Shown here piece by piece: positions 46,828-55,915 of a DNA stretch of 64,000 nucleotides. Under the pieces are notes generated by a model. It did no database searches. It was not told the DNA's origin and saw only the letters and a list, made by a program, of their open reading frames with translations. Positions within the stretch are counted from its first letter, which is position 1; every line of letters begins with the position of its first letter. Both the position numbers and the translations under genes were made by a program. The stretch spans positions 620,001-684,000 of the forward strand of contig JADKBZ010000001.1 of NCBI GenBank assembly GCA_016714815.1, written 5' to 3'. The stretch comes from Holophagales bacterium. Lineage in GTDB: Bacteria > Acidobacteriota > Thermoanaerobaculia > UBA5066.

Positions 46828-47784
46828 TCACGAAGGTCGGGCATCAGGGGCGATTGACGGAGGTTCCCAGGTCGAGGTCCTCGACTCGGGGACGCTCGCC
46901 TTCACGCCGGAGCGGGGCGACTCGCTTCTCCCGTCGTAGAGCATCGTGAGGCTCAGGAGGATGCAGCCGAGCCCCGTGACGATTCCGGGCGTCAACGGCT
47001 CCCCGAGAAAGATCGCGCCCCAGAGGACGCCGAAGACGGGAATGGCGTACGTCACCGTGGAGGTCTTGAGCGCTCCCACCCGGCCGATGAGCCAGAAGAA
47101 GAGGACGTAGGCCACCGCCGTCGAGAGGAGCGCCAGGGCGACGAGAGCCGCGACCGGGCCGGTCCGCCACGACGCCGCAGGCGCCGTGACGAAGGCGGGC
47201 ACCACGAGCCACGCCGCGGCCCCGAGCTGTTGCCCGAGCGCGAGGGTCAGGACGGGCACGCCCTGCATCCGGTGGCGAGCGTAGAGGCTCCCGCCCGCGT
47301 AGAGGAGCGCCGCGAGGAGGACAGCGCCCGCGCTCAGGAGGGACCGCGTCCGAAGGCCGGCGGCGCCCTCGGCGCCGACGATCGCCCAGACGCCCACGAG
47401 GCCGAGCAGGAGGCCGGCTCCCCGCGCCGCGGAGAGCCGCTCCCCGAGGAAGGCGACGCCGAGGAGCGTCACGAAGAGCGGCTGGACCGCGAGGAGGACC
47501 GCGGCCGTCGAGGCGGAGAGGTGGACCTCGGCGGCCGCGATGAGCGAGAACGGGGCCGCCGCGTGGAGGAGGCCGAGGAGGAGGAGCCTGCCGGCCCAGG
47601 GTCTCAGGACGACCGGCGTGCCGCGTGCCGCGGTGTAGCCCCACAGGACCGCGGCCGCGAGGACGACCCGTCCCGCCATGAGAGGGAACGGGCCGAGGGA
47701 TGGAGCGGCGATCCGGATGAAGAGGAACGAGGCCCCCCAGATCGCCGCGAGGGCGAGGAGCGCGGCGATCTCCCTCGGGCGCAT
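46828..47784 (-). CDS. EamA/DMT-family exporter
   Basis: The 318-residue inner-membrane protein has ten hydrophobic helices in two EamA halves. The first opens with IAALLALAAIWGASFLFIRI and the second includes STAVAYVLFFWLIGRVGALK and TYAIPVFGVLWGAIFLGEPL. Drug/metabolite transporters of this type export amino acids or related metabolites; the substrate is unknown. The ATG shares its first base with the stop codon of the preceding His-rich ORF, so its translation is coupled to that ORF. A PdxR/MocR regulator is divergent, a common arrangement for EamA exporters, and probably controls it. Confidence 0.9.
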   Translation of the reverse strand: MRPREIAALLALAAIWGASFLFIRIAAPSLGPFPLMAGRVVLAAAVLWGYTAARGTPVVLRPWAGRLLLLGLLHAAAPFSLIAAAEVHLSASTAAVLLAVQPLFVTLLGVAFLGERLSAARGAGLLLGLVGVWAIVGAEGAAGLRTRSLLSAGAVLLAALLYAGGSLYARHRMQGVPVLTLALGQQLGAAAWLVVPAFVTAPAASWRTGPVAALVALALLSTAVAYVLFFWLIGRVGALKTSTVTYAIPVFGVLWGAIFLGEPLTPGIVTGLGCILLSLTMLYDGRSESPRSGVKASVPESRTSTWEPPSIAPDARPS

Positions 47785-47894
47785 CAGGCTCTCCTCCCGG
47801 CGCCGTCGAGGGCGTCCAGCGCGTCGGTGATCCCGGGGGCGAAACTGGCGCAGTTGTGGCTGTGGCTGTGGCTGTGGCCGTGGTGAGGTTTCAT
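47784..47894 (-). CDS. His-rich 36-residue small protein or leader peptide
   Basis: Minus-strand ORF of 36 codons with AAGGAG 6 bases before its ATG, encoding MKPHHGHSHSHSHNC and a short acidic tail ending DGAGRRA. Seven of the first 15 residues are histidine. Its TGA overlaps the exporter's ATG by one base, so it is translated first and couples to the exporter. It could be a metal-binding microprotein or a leader sensing histidine supply; nothing in the sequence decides. The strong ribosome-binding site and exact overlap argue that it is real. Confidence 0.6.
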   Translation of the reverse strand: MKPHHGHSHSHSHNCASFAPGITDALDALDGAGRRA

Positions 47895-47998
47895 GCGAGC
47901 TCCTTTTCGCGGGCGGTGGATCGCCCCGCGGAGCGCAATCTAAGCAGCCATATGGCTCCTACGTAAGATCCATATTCTGTATTCTCGTTAGACCATTT

Positions 47999-49477
47999 AT
48001 GCCGAAGCGCGCGACCTCCCTCCCGCTGACCCTGCCTCCCCGGCCGGCCGGCAGTCCGGCGACCCGCTGGCTCTGCGACGCGCTCCGGGCGGAGATCCTC
48101 GAAGGCCGGCTCCGCCCCGGGGCCCGCCTCCCCGCGACCCGCGACCTCGCGGCGCAGTACGGCCTCTCCCGTGGCACGGTCGTCAACGTGTTCGACCAGC
48201 TGGGCGCGGAGGGATACCTCACGGGGAGCGTCGGCTCCGGGACTTGCGTGAACGCCGTCCTTCCGGACGAGCTCCTGAAGGCCCCGGGCGTGCAGGGGCG
48301 GCGGTCCTCGACACCCGCGCCGCCCCGGCGGAACCTCGCGGCGTTCGCGCGGCGGGTCTCGCTGTTCCAGGGCTACGAGCCCCGCCCGCTTCGCGCCTTC
48401 CGGGCCAACCAGCCGGCGCTCGACCTCTTCCCCACGACGCTCTGGGCCCAGGTGGCCTCGCGCCGGCTTCGGCGAGCCACGACCGGGCTCCTCCTCGGGA
48501 CGGAGCCGCTCGGCTGGGCTCCCCTGCGCGAGGTCGTCGCCGACTATCTCCGAACCTCGCGCGGCGTGCGGTGCGAGACAGGGCAGGTCGCGATCGTGTC
48601 GGGCGCGCAGGAGGCGCTCGACCTCGTCGCCCGCCTCTCGGTCGAACCCGGAGACCTGGCCTGCGTGGAGGAACCGGGCTACACCGGCGCCGTGCGCGCC
48701 TTCGAGGCCGCCGGCGCCCGCGTCGTCCCCGTTCCGGTCGACCCGGAGGGAATCACGATCCCGCGGCGGCTCCGGCGCGTGCGGCTCGCCTACGTCACCC
48801 CCGCGCACCAGTTCCCGCTCGGGATCGGGATGAGCCTGCCGCGCCGCCTCGCGCTCCTCGAGTGGGCCCGGAGCGCGGGCGCGCTCGTCTTCGAGGACGA
48901 CTACGACGCCGAGTACCGCTACGCCGGCAGGCCGGCGCCCGCGCTGCAGGGCCTCGACCGCCACGGCGTCGTCTGCTTCTCGGGGACGTTCAGCAAGGTC
49001 CTCTTCCCCTCGCTGCGTATCGGCTACCTCGTCGTCCCCCCGGACCTCGTCGACCGCCTCGCCGCCGCGAAGTCGGTCGTAAGCCGCCACGTTTCCCTGC
49101 TCGACCAGGCGGTGCTCCGCGACTTCATCGCCGACGGCCACTTCGGCCGCCACGTGAGGCGGATGCGCGAGGTCTACGCGTCGCGGTTCGGGATCCTTCT
49201 GTCGGAGGCCCGAGCCCGCCTCGGCGGGCTCCTCGACGTGTCCGAGGTTGAGGCCGGCCTCCAGACGGTCGGCTGGCTTCGCGGAGGAGTCACCGGGACG
49301 GAAGCGGAGAAGGCGGCCGCGGATCGCGGGGTAGAAGTCGCGAGCCTCGCGCGCTACGCGCGGTTGCCGCTCCGCAGGGAGGGCCTGCAGCTCGGCTTCG
49401 CCGCGGTGGACGAGGAGGAGCTCCGTCGCGGCGTGCGGGAGCTCGGCGCGGCGCTCGAGGGGCTGCGCATGCGGTAA
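47999..49477 (+). CDS. PdxR/MocR-family transcriptional regulator (GntR wHTH + aminotransferase fold)
   Basis: The 492-residue regulator has a GntR winged helix (about residues 20-85: LCDALRAEILEGRLRPGARL, AAQYGLSRGTVVNVFDQLGA). A class-I aminotransferase-like domain follows with the PLP-binding lysine in SGTFSKVLFPSLRIGY near residue 333 and EDDYDAEYRY before it. These proteins sense PLP or amino-compound aldimines and control PLP synthesis or transport genes. Here the divergent target is the EamA exporter with its His-rich ORF. The ATG at 47999 has no clear Shine-Dalgarno sequence, so translation may be leaderless. The space before it is AT-rich and holds the dyad CCATATGG. Confidence 0.9.
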   Translation: MPKRATSLPLTLPPRPAGSPATRWLCDALRAEILEGRLRPGARLPATRDLAAQYGLSRGTVVNVFDQLGAEGYLTGSVGSGTCVNAVLPDELLKAPGVQGRRSSTPAPPRRNLAAFARRVSLFQGYEPRPLRAFRANQPALDLFPTTLWAQVASRRLRRATTGLLLGTEPLGWAPLREVVADYLRTSRGVRCETGQVAIVSGAQEALDLVARLSVEPGDLACVEEPGYTGAVRAFEAAGARVVPVPVDPEGITIPRRLRRVRLAYVTPAHQFPLGIGMSLPRRLALLEWARSAGALVFEDDYDAEYRYAGRPAPALQGLDRHGVVCFSGTFSKVLFPSLRIGYLVVPPDLVDRLAAAKSVVSRHVSLLDQAVLRDFIADGHFGRHVRRMREVYASRFGILLSEARARLGGLLDVSEVEAGLQTVGWLRGGVTGTEAEKAAADRGVEVASLARYARLPLRREGLQLGFAAVDEEELRRGVRELGAALEGLRMR

Positions 49478-49551
49478 ACCCACGACGCGCCCGGCTCGCA
49501 ATGGGCGCCGGCAGCAGCGCTCCGGGCCTGGCGCTGCCTCTGAATCGTGGC

Positions 49552-51457
49552 TTATAGCCTCGGGTCCACCGGCTCGCTCTCGAGCGCGAGGACGGCGAAC
49601 GCACACTCGTGGACGCGCCGGAGCGGTTCGCGCCGGACGAAACGCTCGAGACCCTCGATGCCGAGGGCAAACTCCCGGAGCGCCAGGGAACGCTTCGCCG
49701 AGAGGCCGCGCTTGCGGAGACGCTCGAGGTTCGAGGGGAGTGTGTACTCCGGGCCGTAAATGATCCGGAGGTACTCCGGCCCACGGCACTTCAGCGCAGG
49801 CTGGATGAGTCCGCGCGAACCCTTCGCCACGAAGTCGAGAGGCTTCACGACCATCCCCTCGCCATCCCGCCCGGTCAGCTCCTCCCACCACGAGACTCCC
49901 TCGGCCTCGGAGGCGGGATCGGTCACGTCCACCACGCGGTGCGGCGTCGCGGTGACCACGCTCCCGTCCGCCTCCGCGATCCGCCGCAGCGTCTCCATGT
50001 GCCAGAGGTGGTCCCTGTCGACGTGAACGCCCCCCTCGGTGGCGAGGAGATGGAACGGAGCGAGCTTCAGGTCGTCGATTCCCACGACCCTCCAGCAGTA
50101 CTGCCGGTATGCCGACACGAAGCGCCGCGCCATCCCGGTCCGCGTCGCGACGCGCTCGGCGACGTCCGCGTACGCCTCGTCGCGCCCGACGGCTCGTTCG
50201 AGAAGCGACGCGGCGAGCGGCAGGACGGTGTTCGCCGCCGCGCCCACCGGGGCGTACTGCGTCCGGAGGAGCTGCTGCGCCTTGACCGACCACGGCATCA
50301 GCTCGCAGTCGAGGACCATCCAGTCGGTCTCCAGCTCTTCCCAGAGCCCGGCCTTCGTGATCGCGTCCCCCACGCGGACCAGCAGCTTCCGCTCGAGGGT
50401 CCGATCCTCGAAGAAGCGCCGTCCCGTCCGGGTCACACAGGCGCCGCTCCCTTCGCCTACCACGCCGAATCGCTTCCGCGCGACCTCCTCGTCACGACAG
50501 ATGACGACGACGGCCCGCGACCCCATGTGCTTCTCCTGGCACACCACGCGTGGGACTCCCTCGCGGCGGAAGTACGCGAACGCCTCGGCCGGGTGCTCGA
50601 GCAGGCCTTCGCGCGCACTCGTCTCGCTGGGAGACATCGTGGGCGGCAGGTAGACGAGCCACTTCGGGTTCGCCCCGAACCGGCTCATCACCTCGAGCGC
50701 CGCAGCGGCGTTCTCCGCCCGGATCGTCACGTTCCGATGGAGCCGCGTCGTCACGAGCCGCTTCCCCGTGACGTCCTCGAGGTCGAGAACGTCGTCGAGC
50801 TCGTGCTGGGTGCTCAGGACCGGGGCCTTCGCCTCCTCGGACAGGAAGGGCCGAACCGGCTCGTACCAGGTCCGCTCCGCCTTGACCGAGACGAGCTCTT
50901 TCTCCGGGTAGCGCAGCGCGGTGAGGCTTCCTCCGAAGACGCAGCCGGTATCGACGTTGATCGTCCGGTTCAGCCACTCCGGCTCGGCCACCGGCGTGTG
51001 CCCGTAGACGACCGTCGCGGCGCCGCGGTACTCCGACGCCCAGTTGAAGCGCACCGGCAGGCCGTACTCGTCCGTCTCGCCCGTCGTCTCGCCGTAGAGC
51101 GCGAAGTCGCGGACCCGACCCGAGCCGCGCCCCTGCATGTCGGCGCGCATCCCGGCGTGCGCCACGACGAGCCGACCGCCGTCGAGCACGTAGTGGCTGA
51201 CGAGCGAGTCGAGGAACGCCGTGACCTTCTCGACGAACTCGGGCGGCTCCTTCTCGAGCTGCGAAACCGATTCGGCCAGCCCGTGCGTGAGACGCACGTC
51301 CTTCCCCTTCAGCTTCCGCATCAGCTTCATGTCGTGGTTTCCCGGCACGCAGACGGCGGTGCCGGCCTCGACCATCCCCATGACGAGCCGCAGGACCCCG
51401 GGCGTGTCGGGGCCGCGGTCGACGAGGTCGCCGAGGAAGACCGCCTTGCGCGCCTCC
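49552..51457 (-). pseudogene. pnkp: PNKP-type RNA repair enzyme, phosphatase and ligase part only (5'-truncated)
   Basis: About 635 residues match bacterial polynucleotide kinase-phosphatase-ligase. The metallophosphatase part has VFLGDLVDRGPDTPG, VPGNHDMKL, VVAHAGM and VYGHTPV. The ligase part has the adenylylated lysine in QEKHMGSRA, then WMVLDCELMPW, EGMVVKPLDF and QPALKCRGPEYLRIIYG. The homology begins abruptly at ARKAVFLGD near 51455. The N-terminal kinase domain and the first phosphatase motif (the GDxHG block), about 240 residues, are missing. The upstream frame is unrelated. The ligase half looks intact, but the phosphatase lacks metal ligands. It abuts a truncated peptidase gene head-to-head. 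Bacterial PNKP usually pairs with Hen1, which is absent here. Confidence 0.85.
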
Positions 51458-51460
51458 GAC

Positions 51461-51732
51461 GATGGTTGGTACCTCGGGTACCAGACGCGAAATTGGGGCT
51501 CGCTCCACTCCGACATCTGGACCGACACAGCGGCGGACCTCGCTGACCGTGGCGTCGTGGCGGTGTTCCCCGTCTCCGGCTGGTGGAAGGAGCAGAAAGC
51601 AGGAGACCGGAGCATCGATGGAGCGCGATACGCACTCGTCGTCTCCATCGAAACCCCGGGGTCGACGTAGACATTTGGACTCCAGTCGCGGCGCAGATCG
51701 CCGTGCCGATCGAGATCGCGGTCGAGACGTAG
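51461..51732 (+). pseudogene. C-terminal fragment of an S8-type peptidase
   Basis: The plus strand reads NWGSLHSDIWTDTAADLADR, then VVAVFPVSGWWKEQKAGDRS and ARYALVVSIETPG. One missing base in a G run (near 51656-51661) shifts the frame, after which VDVDIWTPVAAQIAVPIEI continues to a stop at 51730. I recall this tail from bacterial subtilisin-like (S8) proteins; without a search the assignment is moderate. The N-terminal catalytic part is absent, ending at the same junction where the PNKP gene is cut. Confidence 0.5.
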
Positions 51733-51840
51733 GCCCGGACCCTCACCCCGCAAGGGCGGGCCGCACCGGGATCAGGCTGCAGACAGCAGTGCGAACGACA
51801 GGGTTGCCGCTCCGCCTCGTATCCCACTATCCTGAAATCG

Positions 51841-52646
51841 GTTACGCCTAGAGCAACGCGCCGCCGTGACTACTCCGAAGACCGGCTCGTGGAGAAGCCA
51901 TCTATCGCGCTCTTCGGCGAGCAGAGCCGGGAGAGGATCGACGCCTACGAGGAGACGTCTGGTGCGACGGGGACGCTCGGGCGGGAGACGCCCCAGGAGG
52001 TCGTCCTCGTCCCGCGATGCCTGGCTGCGCTCCGGCGCCTCAACCCTGGCCTCCCCGAGGAAGCCCCGCGACACCACGTCGATCAGCTCACCCGCGATAG
52101 TCGGGTCCCCTCTCCGGAGAAGGCGAACAGAGAGGTCCATGAGCCCCTGAAGGGCGGCGCGGACGTGAAAGCCCGGCACGCCGATAGCACCGCGACGCCG
52201 GAGAAGGTCCGCTTCGTCAACGGGAACGATCCGAAAGGCAGCGACTGCCTCCTCGTCTCTCAGCTCTGGGTGACGGGCGTCCTGAACCGCAAACGCGCCG
52301 ACATCGTCGAATTCGTGAACGGCAATCCACTCGTCCTCATCGAGCTAGGGGCGAGCCACAAGCGTCTCGAGGACGCCCGTAAGAACAACCTCCGCGACTA
52401 CAGGAGCGCGACCCCCAGCTCTTCTGGTTCAACGCGTTCATCGTCCTGTCGAACGGCTGTGAAGATCGGATTGGCTCGACGACGGCCACGTGGGAACACT
52501 TCCCAGCCTGGAAGAAGATCAACGACGAGGGCGAGGAGGGCGTGATCTCCCTCGACACGCTCCTGCGCGGGACGTGCGAGCCAGTGCGGCTCCTGGACAT
52601 TGTCGTGAACTTCACCGTACTTCGCACATACATCGCGAAAAGGTAG
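51841..52646 (+). pseudogene. hsdR: N-terminal fragment of a type I restriction enzyme R subunit (hsdR)
   Basis: From 51841 the frame reads DYSEDRLVEKPSIALFGEQ, then GTLGRETPQEVVLVPR, DCLLVSQLWVTGVLNRKRAD and IVEFVNGNPLVLIELGASHK. This is the start of HsdR, up to the nuclease motif region. A frameshift near 52405 moves the reading to QLFWFNAFIVLSNG and WKKINDEGEEGVISLDTLLR, ending at 52646. The start codon is GTT instead of ATG, the helicase motor is missing, and no hsdM or hsdS is near. It is a dead remnant of a restriction system. Confidence 0.75.
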
Positions 52647-52713
52647 CGACCCGCGAGCGAAAGGGTTCCCTCAGGTTCAGGGGACGTCGAGCCCGATGGC
52701 GAGCGGCCCGGCG

Positions 52714-54375
52714 CTACGACGGCCGCAGCATCCCCTTCGCGAAGCGGACCAGGTCCCTCGCCATCCGCTCCATCATCGAGCCGAACGGCTGGTCGTTGAC
52801 CAGGTAGGTCCAGGTGGAGGAGGGGCTCGCAAGTCCCTCGCGCCCAAGGTCGATTCCGTCCGCGGTGATCTCCGCCGTCTCGAACGTCCCGGCGACGCGC
52901 GCGTCGAGCTCGCGCAGGAGGTCGTCGAAGATGGCGACGAGCGCCCGCTGGTATTCGGCGAGAGGGTCCTGCGTCCCGAGAGTTCGGAGCGAGATCCCCT
53001 CCCGCAACTCCGCGACGTTCTCGAGGTGATCGGACCAGAGGGTGTCGATCCAGGCGATCGTCAGGTCGCGCTCGACGCGGCTCGCGCGCTCTTCGCCGAA
53101 GGCGTCCCGGACGGCGACCCACCGGTCGGGGGCGGCGAGCTCGAGGAAGCCGGTGGGCGCCTCGTCCCGCCGCGCCGCGAAGATCTGCCTTTGGCTCTCC
53201 AGGAGCCGGTCGTAGCGAAGCAGGGTGTTCCGGATCTCCAGGTTCTGCCCCTCGAGGACGCGTTGGGCGTAGGCGATCGCCTCGCCCGCGGCCGGATCGC
53301 GGACCGGGCCGCTCTCCGCCCACTCCCGCAGGGGACGCGGCAACGAATCGGTCGCGCCGTGCTTCACGAAGAGGTCGTCCTCGAGGCTCACGAAGAAGCG
53401 CGACTCGCCGGGGTCCCCCTGCCTCCCCGCGCGGCCGCGAAGCTGGACGTCGATGCGGCGCGCCTCGTGCCGGTTGGTCCCCAGGACGAAGAGGCCGCCG
53501 AGCGCCCGAACCGCGTCCGCCCTCTCCTCGCGCGCCCCGCCGAGGCGGATGTCGACGCCGCTCCCGGCCATGTTCGTCGAGATCGTGACGGCGCCGACGT
53601 CGCCCGCCTCCGCGATGACGGCGGCTTCCTCCTCGTCGTTCTTCGCGTTGAGGACCCGGCACGGGGCGCCGGCGCCGCGGACGAGCGCCGAGAGTCTCTC
53701 CGACTCCTCGACGCTCGCCGTCCCGACGAGGACCGGGCGCCCCGAGGCGTGGAGGCGCCGGATCTCCTCCACGACGGCCCGCTCCTTGTCCCCGCGCCGC
53801 GCGAAGACGACGTCCGACCGGTCCAGGCGAACCCGGGGCCGGTTCGGGGGAACGACGACGACCCCAAGGCCGTAGATCGAGCGGAGCTCCTCGGCCTGCG
53901 TCGCGGCCGTTCCGGTCATCCCCGAGAGCTTCGGATAGAGGGCGGCGAACGCCTGGAGCGTGATGGACCCGAGGACCCGGCCCTCTCGCGTCAGCGGGAG
54001 CCCTTCCTTCGCCTCGAGCGCCGTGTGGATCCCGTCTGGCCAGCGTCGGCGATCCGCGATCCGCTCCTTCACCTTCGCCGCGAGACGGACCGCGGACCCG
54101 TCCGGAATGCCGGTTCCCCCGGCGATGACGAGCGGGATGCGTGCCTCGTCGATGAGGATGGAATCGGCCTCGTCGAAGAGCGCGAAGTGAAAGGGGCGCT
54201 GGACGACGTCCTCGGGCGGCCGCGCGAGCCGGTCGCGCAGGAGGTCGAAGCCGGCCTCGTTCGCTCCAAGGCAGGTGACGTCGGCCGCGTACGCCGCGCG
54301 GCGCTCGTCGCGGGACGAGCCCTGGGTGATCGCCGCCACCGTGAGCCCGAAGCGCCCGGTGAGCCTTCCCGGGGG
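52714..54375 (-). pseudogene. SecA-like ATPase lacking its N-terminal nucleotide-binding part
   Basis: About 550 residues of a SecA or SecA2-type protein: YAADVTCLGANEAGFDLLRD, FALFDEADSILIDEARIPLV, FAALYPKLSGMTGTAATQAEE, TISTNMAGSGVDIRLGG, LRGRAGRQGDPGESRFF and a wing/scaffold region ending VRFAKGMLRPS. DEAD-box and motif VI are present, but the Walker A region and everything before GLTVAAI near 54355 are missing. No good start codon lies at the junction. The protein also lacks the Cys-rich zinc tail of housekeeping SecA, so it was probably an accessory SecA. The racemase gene ends 50 bp further upstream. Confidence 0.75.
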
Positions 54376-54427
54376 GTGCAACTCGCCATCCCCCGGACCC
54401 CCCAAACCGCGCCAGAACGTCCGCTCG

Positions 54428-55117
54428 TCAGGCGAGCGCGACGTCGGCAGCTGCCCGCGCGTGGAGCACGGCGGTGTCGAAGAGCGGTACCGGGAACGGC
54501 GCGTCGCCGAGCAGCAGCCCGATCTCCGTACATGCGAGCACGATTCCTTCGGCACCGCGTGCAACGAGCTCCTGCATCACTTCCGTGTAGGCGCTCCGGG
54601 ACGACGCGAGGAGCTGGCCGCGGCAGAGCTCCTGGAAGATGACGCGGTCGACGAGCGCGCGCGCGTCGGCCGGCGGCGTGAGCACGTCGATTCCGAGGCG
54701 GGCGAGGCGGGCTGCGTAGAAGTCCTCCTCCATCGTGAACCGCGTCCCCAGGAGTCCCACGCGCGTGAGGCCGGCGGCGCGAACGGCCGTTCCCGTCACG
54801 TCCGCGATGTGGAGGAGCGGGATCCGGACCGCCGCCTCCAGCGTCTCCGCGACCTTGTGCATCGTGTTGGTGCAGAGGACGAGCACCCCCGCCCCGGCCT
54901 CCTCCAGGACGATGGCCTCGTGAGCGAGCAGCCTCCCGATCTCCCCCCAGTCACCCGCGCGCATCAGGGCCTCGAGAGGCGCGAAGTCGACGCTCGACAA
55001 GAGGACCTTCGCGGAGTGCAGGCCCCCGAGCCGCTCGGCCACCAGGCGGTTCAGGGTGGTGTAGTACGGCACCGTCGATTCCCAGCTCATCCCGCCGAGG
55101 AGCCCTATCGTCTTCAT
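54428..55117 (-). CDS. Aspartate/glutamate racemase family protein
   Basis: The 229-residue enzyme has the family opening KTIGLLGGMSWESTVPYY. The two catalytic cysteines are in LVLCTNTMHK (about residue 85) and IVLACTEIGLL (about 198). The MSWEST opening and ACTEI motif place it with YgeA/RacX-type broad amino-acid racemases that work without PLP, converting L- and D-forms for cell-wall or signalling use. The ATG at 55117 is chosen because MKTIGLLGG is the conserved start. It stands next to truncated genes but is itself intact. Confidence 0.92.
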   Translation of the reverse strand: MKTIGLLGGMSWESTVPYYTTLNRLVAERLGGLHSAKVLLSSVDFAPLEALMRAGDWGEIGRLLAHEAIVLEEAGAGVLVLCTNTMHKVAETLEAAVRIPLLHIADVTGTAVRAAGLTRVGLLGTRFTMEEDFYAARLARLGIDVLTPPADARALVDRVIFQELCRGQLLASSRSAYTEVMQELVARGAEGIVLACTEIGLLLGDAPFPVPLFDTAVLHARAAADVALA

Positions 55118-55227
55118 GCGTGGAGTGTCCCAGATTCCGAGCGCCGGACGGCCCCCCACTCGCACCGGAACGAGAACCCGACGCCAATCGTCTGGACGAA
55201 GCCCCCGGGGGGCGAGACACTCGCGGG

Positions 55228-55692
55228 ATGCTCGATTCCCTCAAGCGGTTCTTCCAGGAACGTGTTTCCGGTCGCCCCGCCGACGCCACGGGCGACCCTG
55301 GCCAGCGCCTCCGACTCACGGCCGCGGTGCTCCTCGTCGAGGTGATGCGCGCCGACCCCGAGGTCAGGGACGAAGAGCGGACGGTCGTCCGCACCGCCCT
55401 CCAGGGAACGTTCGGCCTCTCGCTCGCCGACACGGATGATCTGATCCGCCTCGCCGAGGCGGAGGCGGATGCCGCGATCTCGCTCTACGAGTTCACGAGC
55501 CTCGTCGAGAAGGGGTTCTCCCTCGCGGAGAAGAAGCGAATCGTCGAGCTCATGTGGCTCGTCGCCTACGCCGACGCCGAGAAGCACCCCCTCGAGGAGC
55601 ACCTCATCCGCCGCGTTGCCGGCCTCCTCAACGTCCCCCACCCCGACTTCATCGACGCGAAGGCCCGGGCGCGGGGACAGAGCGGGGGGTAG
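55228..55692 (+). CDS. TerB-family protein
   Basis: The 154-residue cytoplasmic protein is all-helical with the TerB pattern: AAVLLVEVMRADPEVRDEER, YEFTSLVEKGFSLAEKKRIV and LMWLVAYADAEKHPLEEHLI. The paired acidic EVRDEE and YADAEKHPLE are conserved in the fold and may hold metal. TerB-like proteins are linked to tellurite or phage stress, but many single-copy ones have unknown function. No other ter genes lie nearby. The ATG at 55228 starts the conserved MLDSLKRFF. Confidence 0.87.
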   Translation: MLDSLKRFFQERVSGRPADATGDPGQRLRLTAAVLLVEVMRADPEVRDEERTVVRTALQGTFGLSLADTDDLIRLAEAEADAAISLYEFTSLVEKGFSLAEKKRIVELMWLVAYADAEKHPLEEHLIRRVAGLLNVPHPDFIDAKARARGQSGG

Positions 55693-55915
55693 AGGCGCCC
55701 TTCGGCAAGTGCGCCGGCTCGCATCGCGCCGGAGATGCTCCGGACCCACGTGCTCGCCTGGCCCCCGGTGAACCGCTCTTCTGATCCCGCGAGGCTCCTG
55801 CTTCTCGTTCTCTCGTCTTGACTTCCCCGAAGCGAGGTCGATGATGAGCCACATGGGTGGATCTCGCCTTGGAGTGCGCAGCTCGCATGCCGAGCGGTCG
55901 AGCGGCAGGACGGCC

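Noticed and set aside
49552..54375. Intact defence island (restriction system plus RNA-repair ligase)
   Set aside because: HsdR is frameshifted and without M or S subunits, the peptidase lacks its catalytic part and PNKP lacks its kinase, so no working system can be assembled from what is present.
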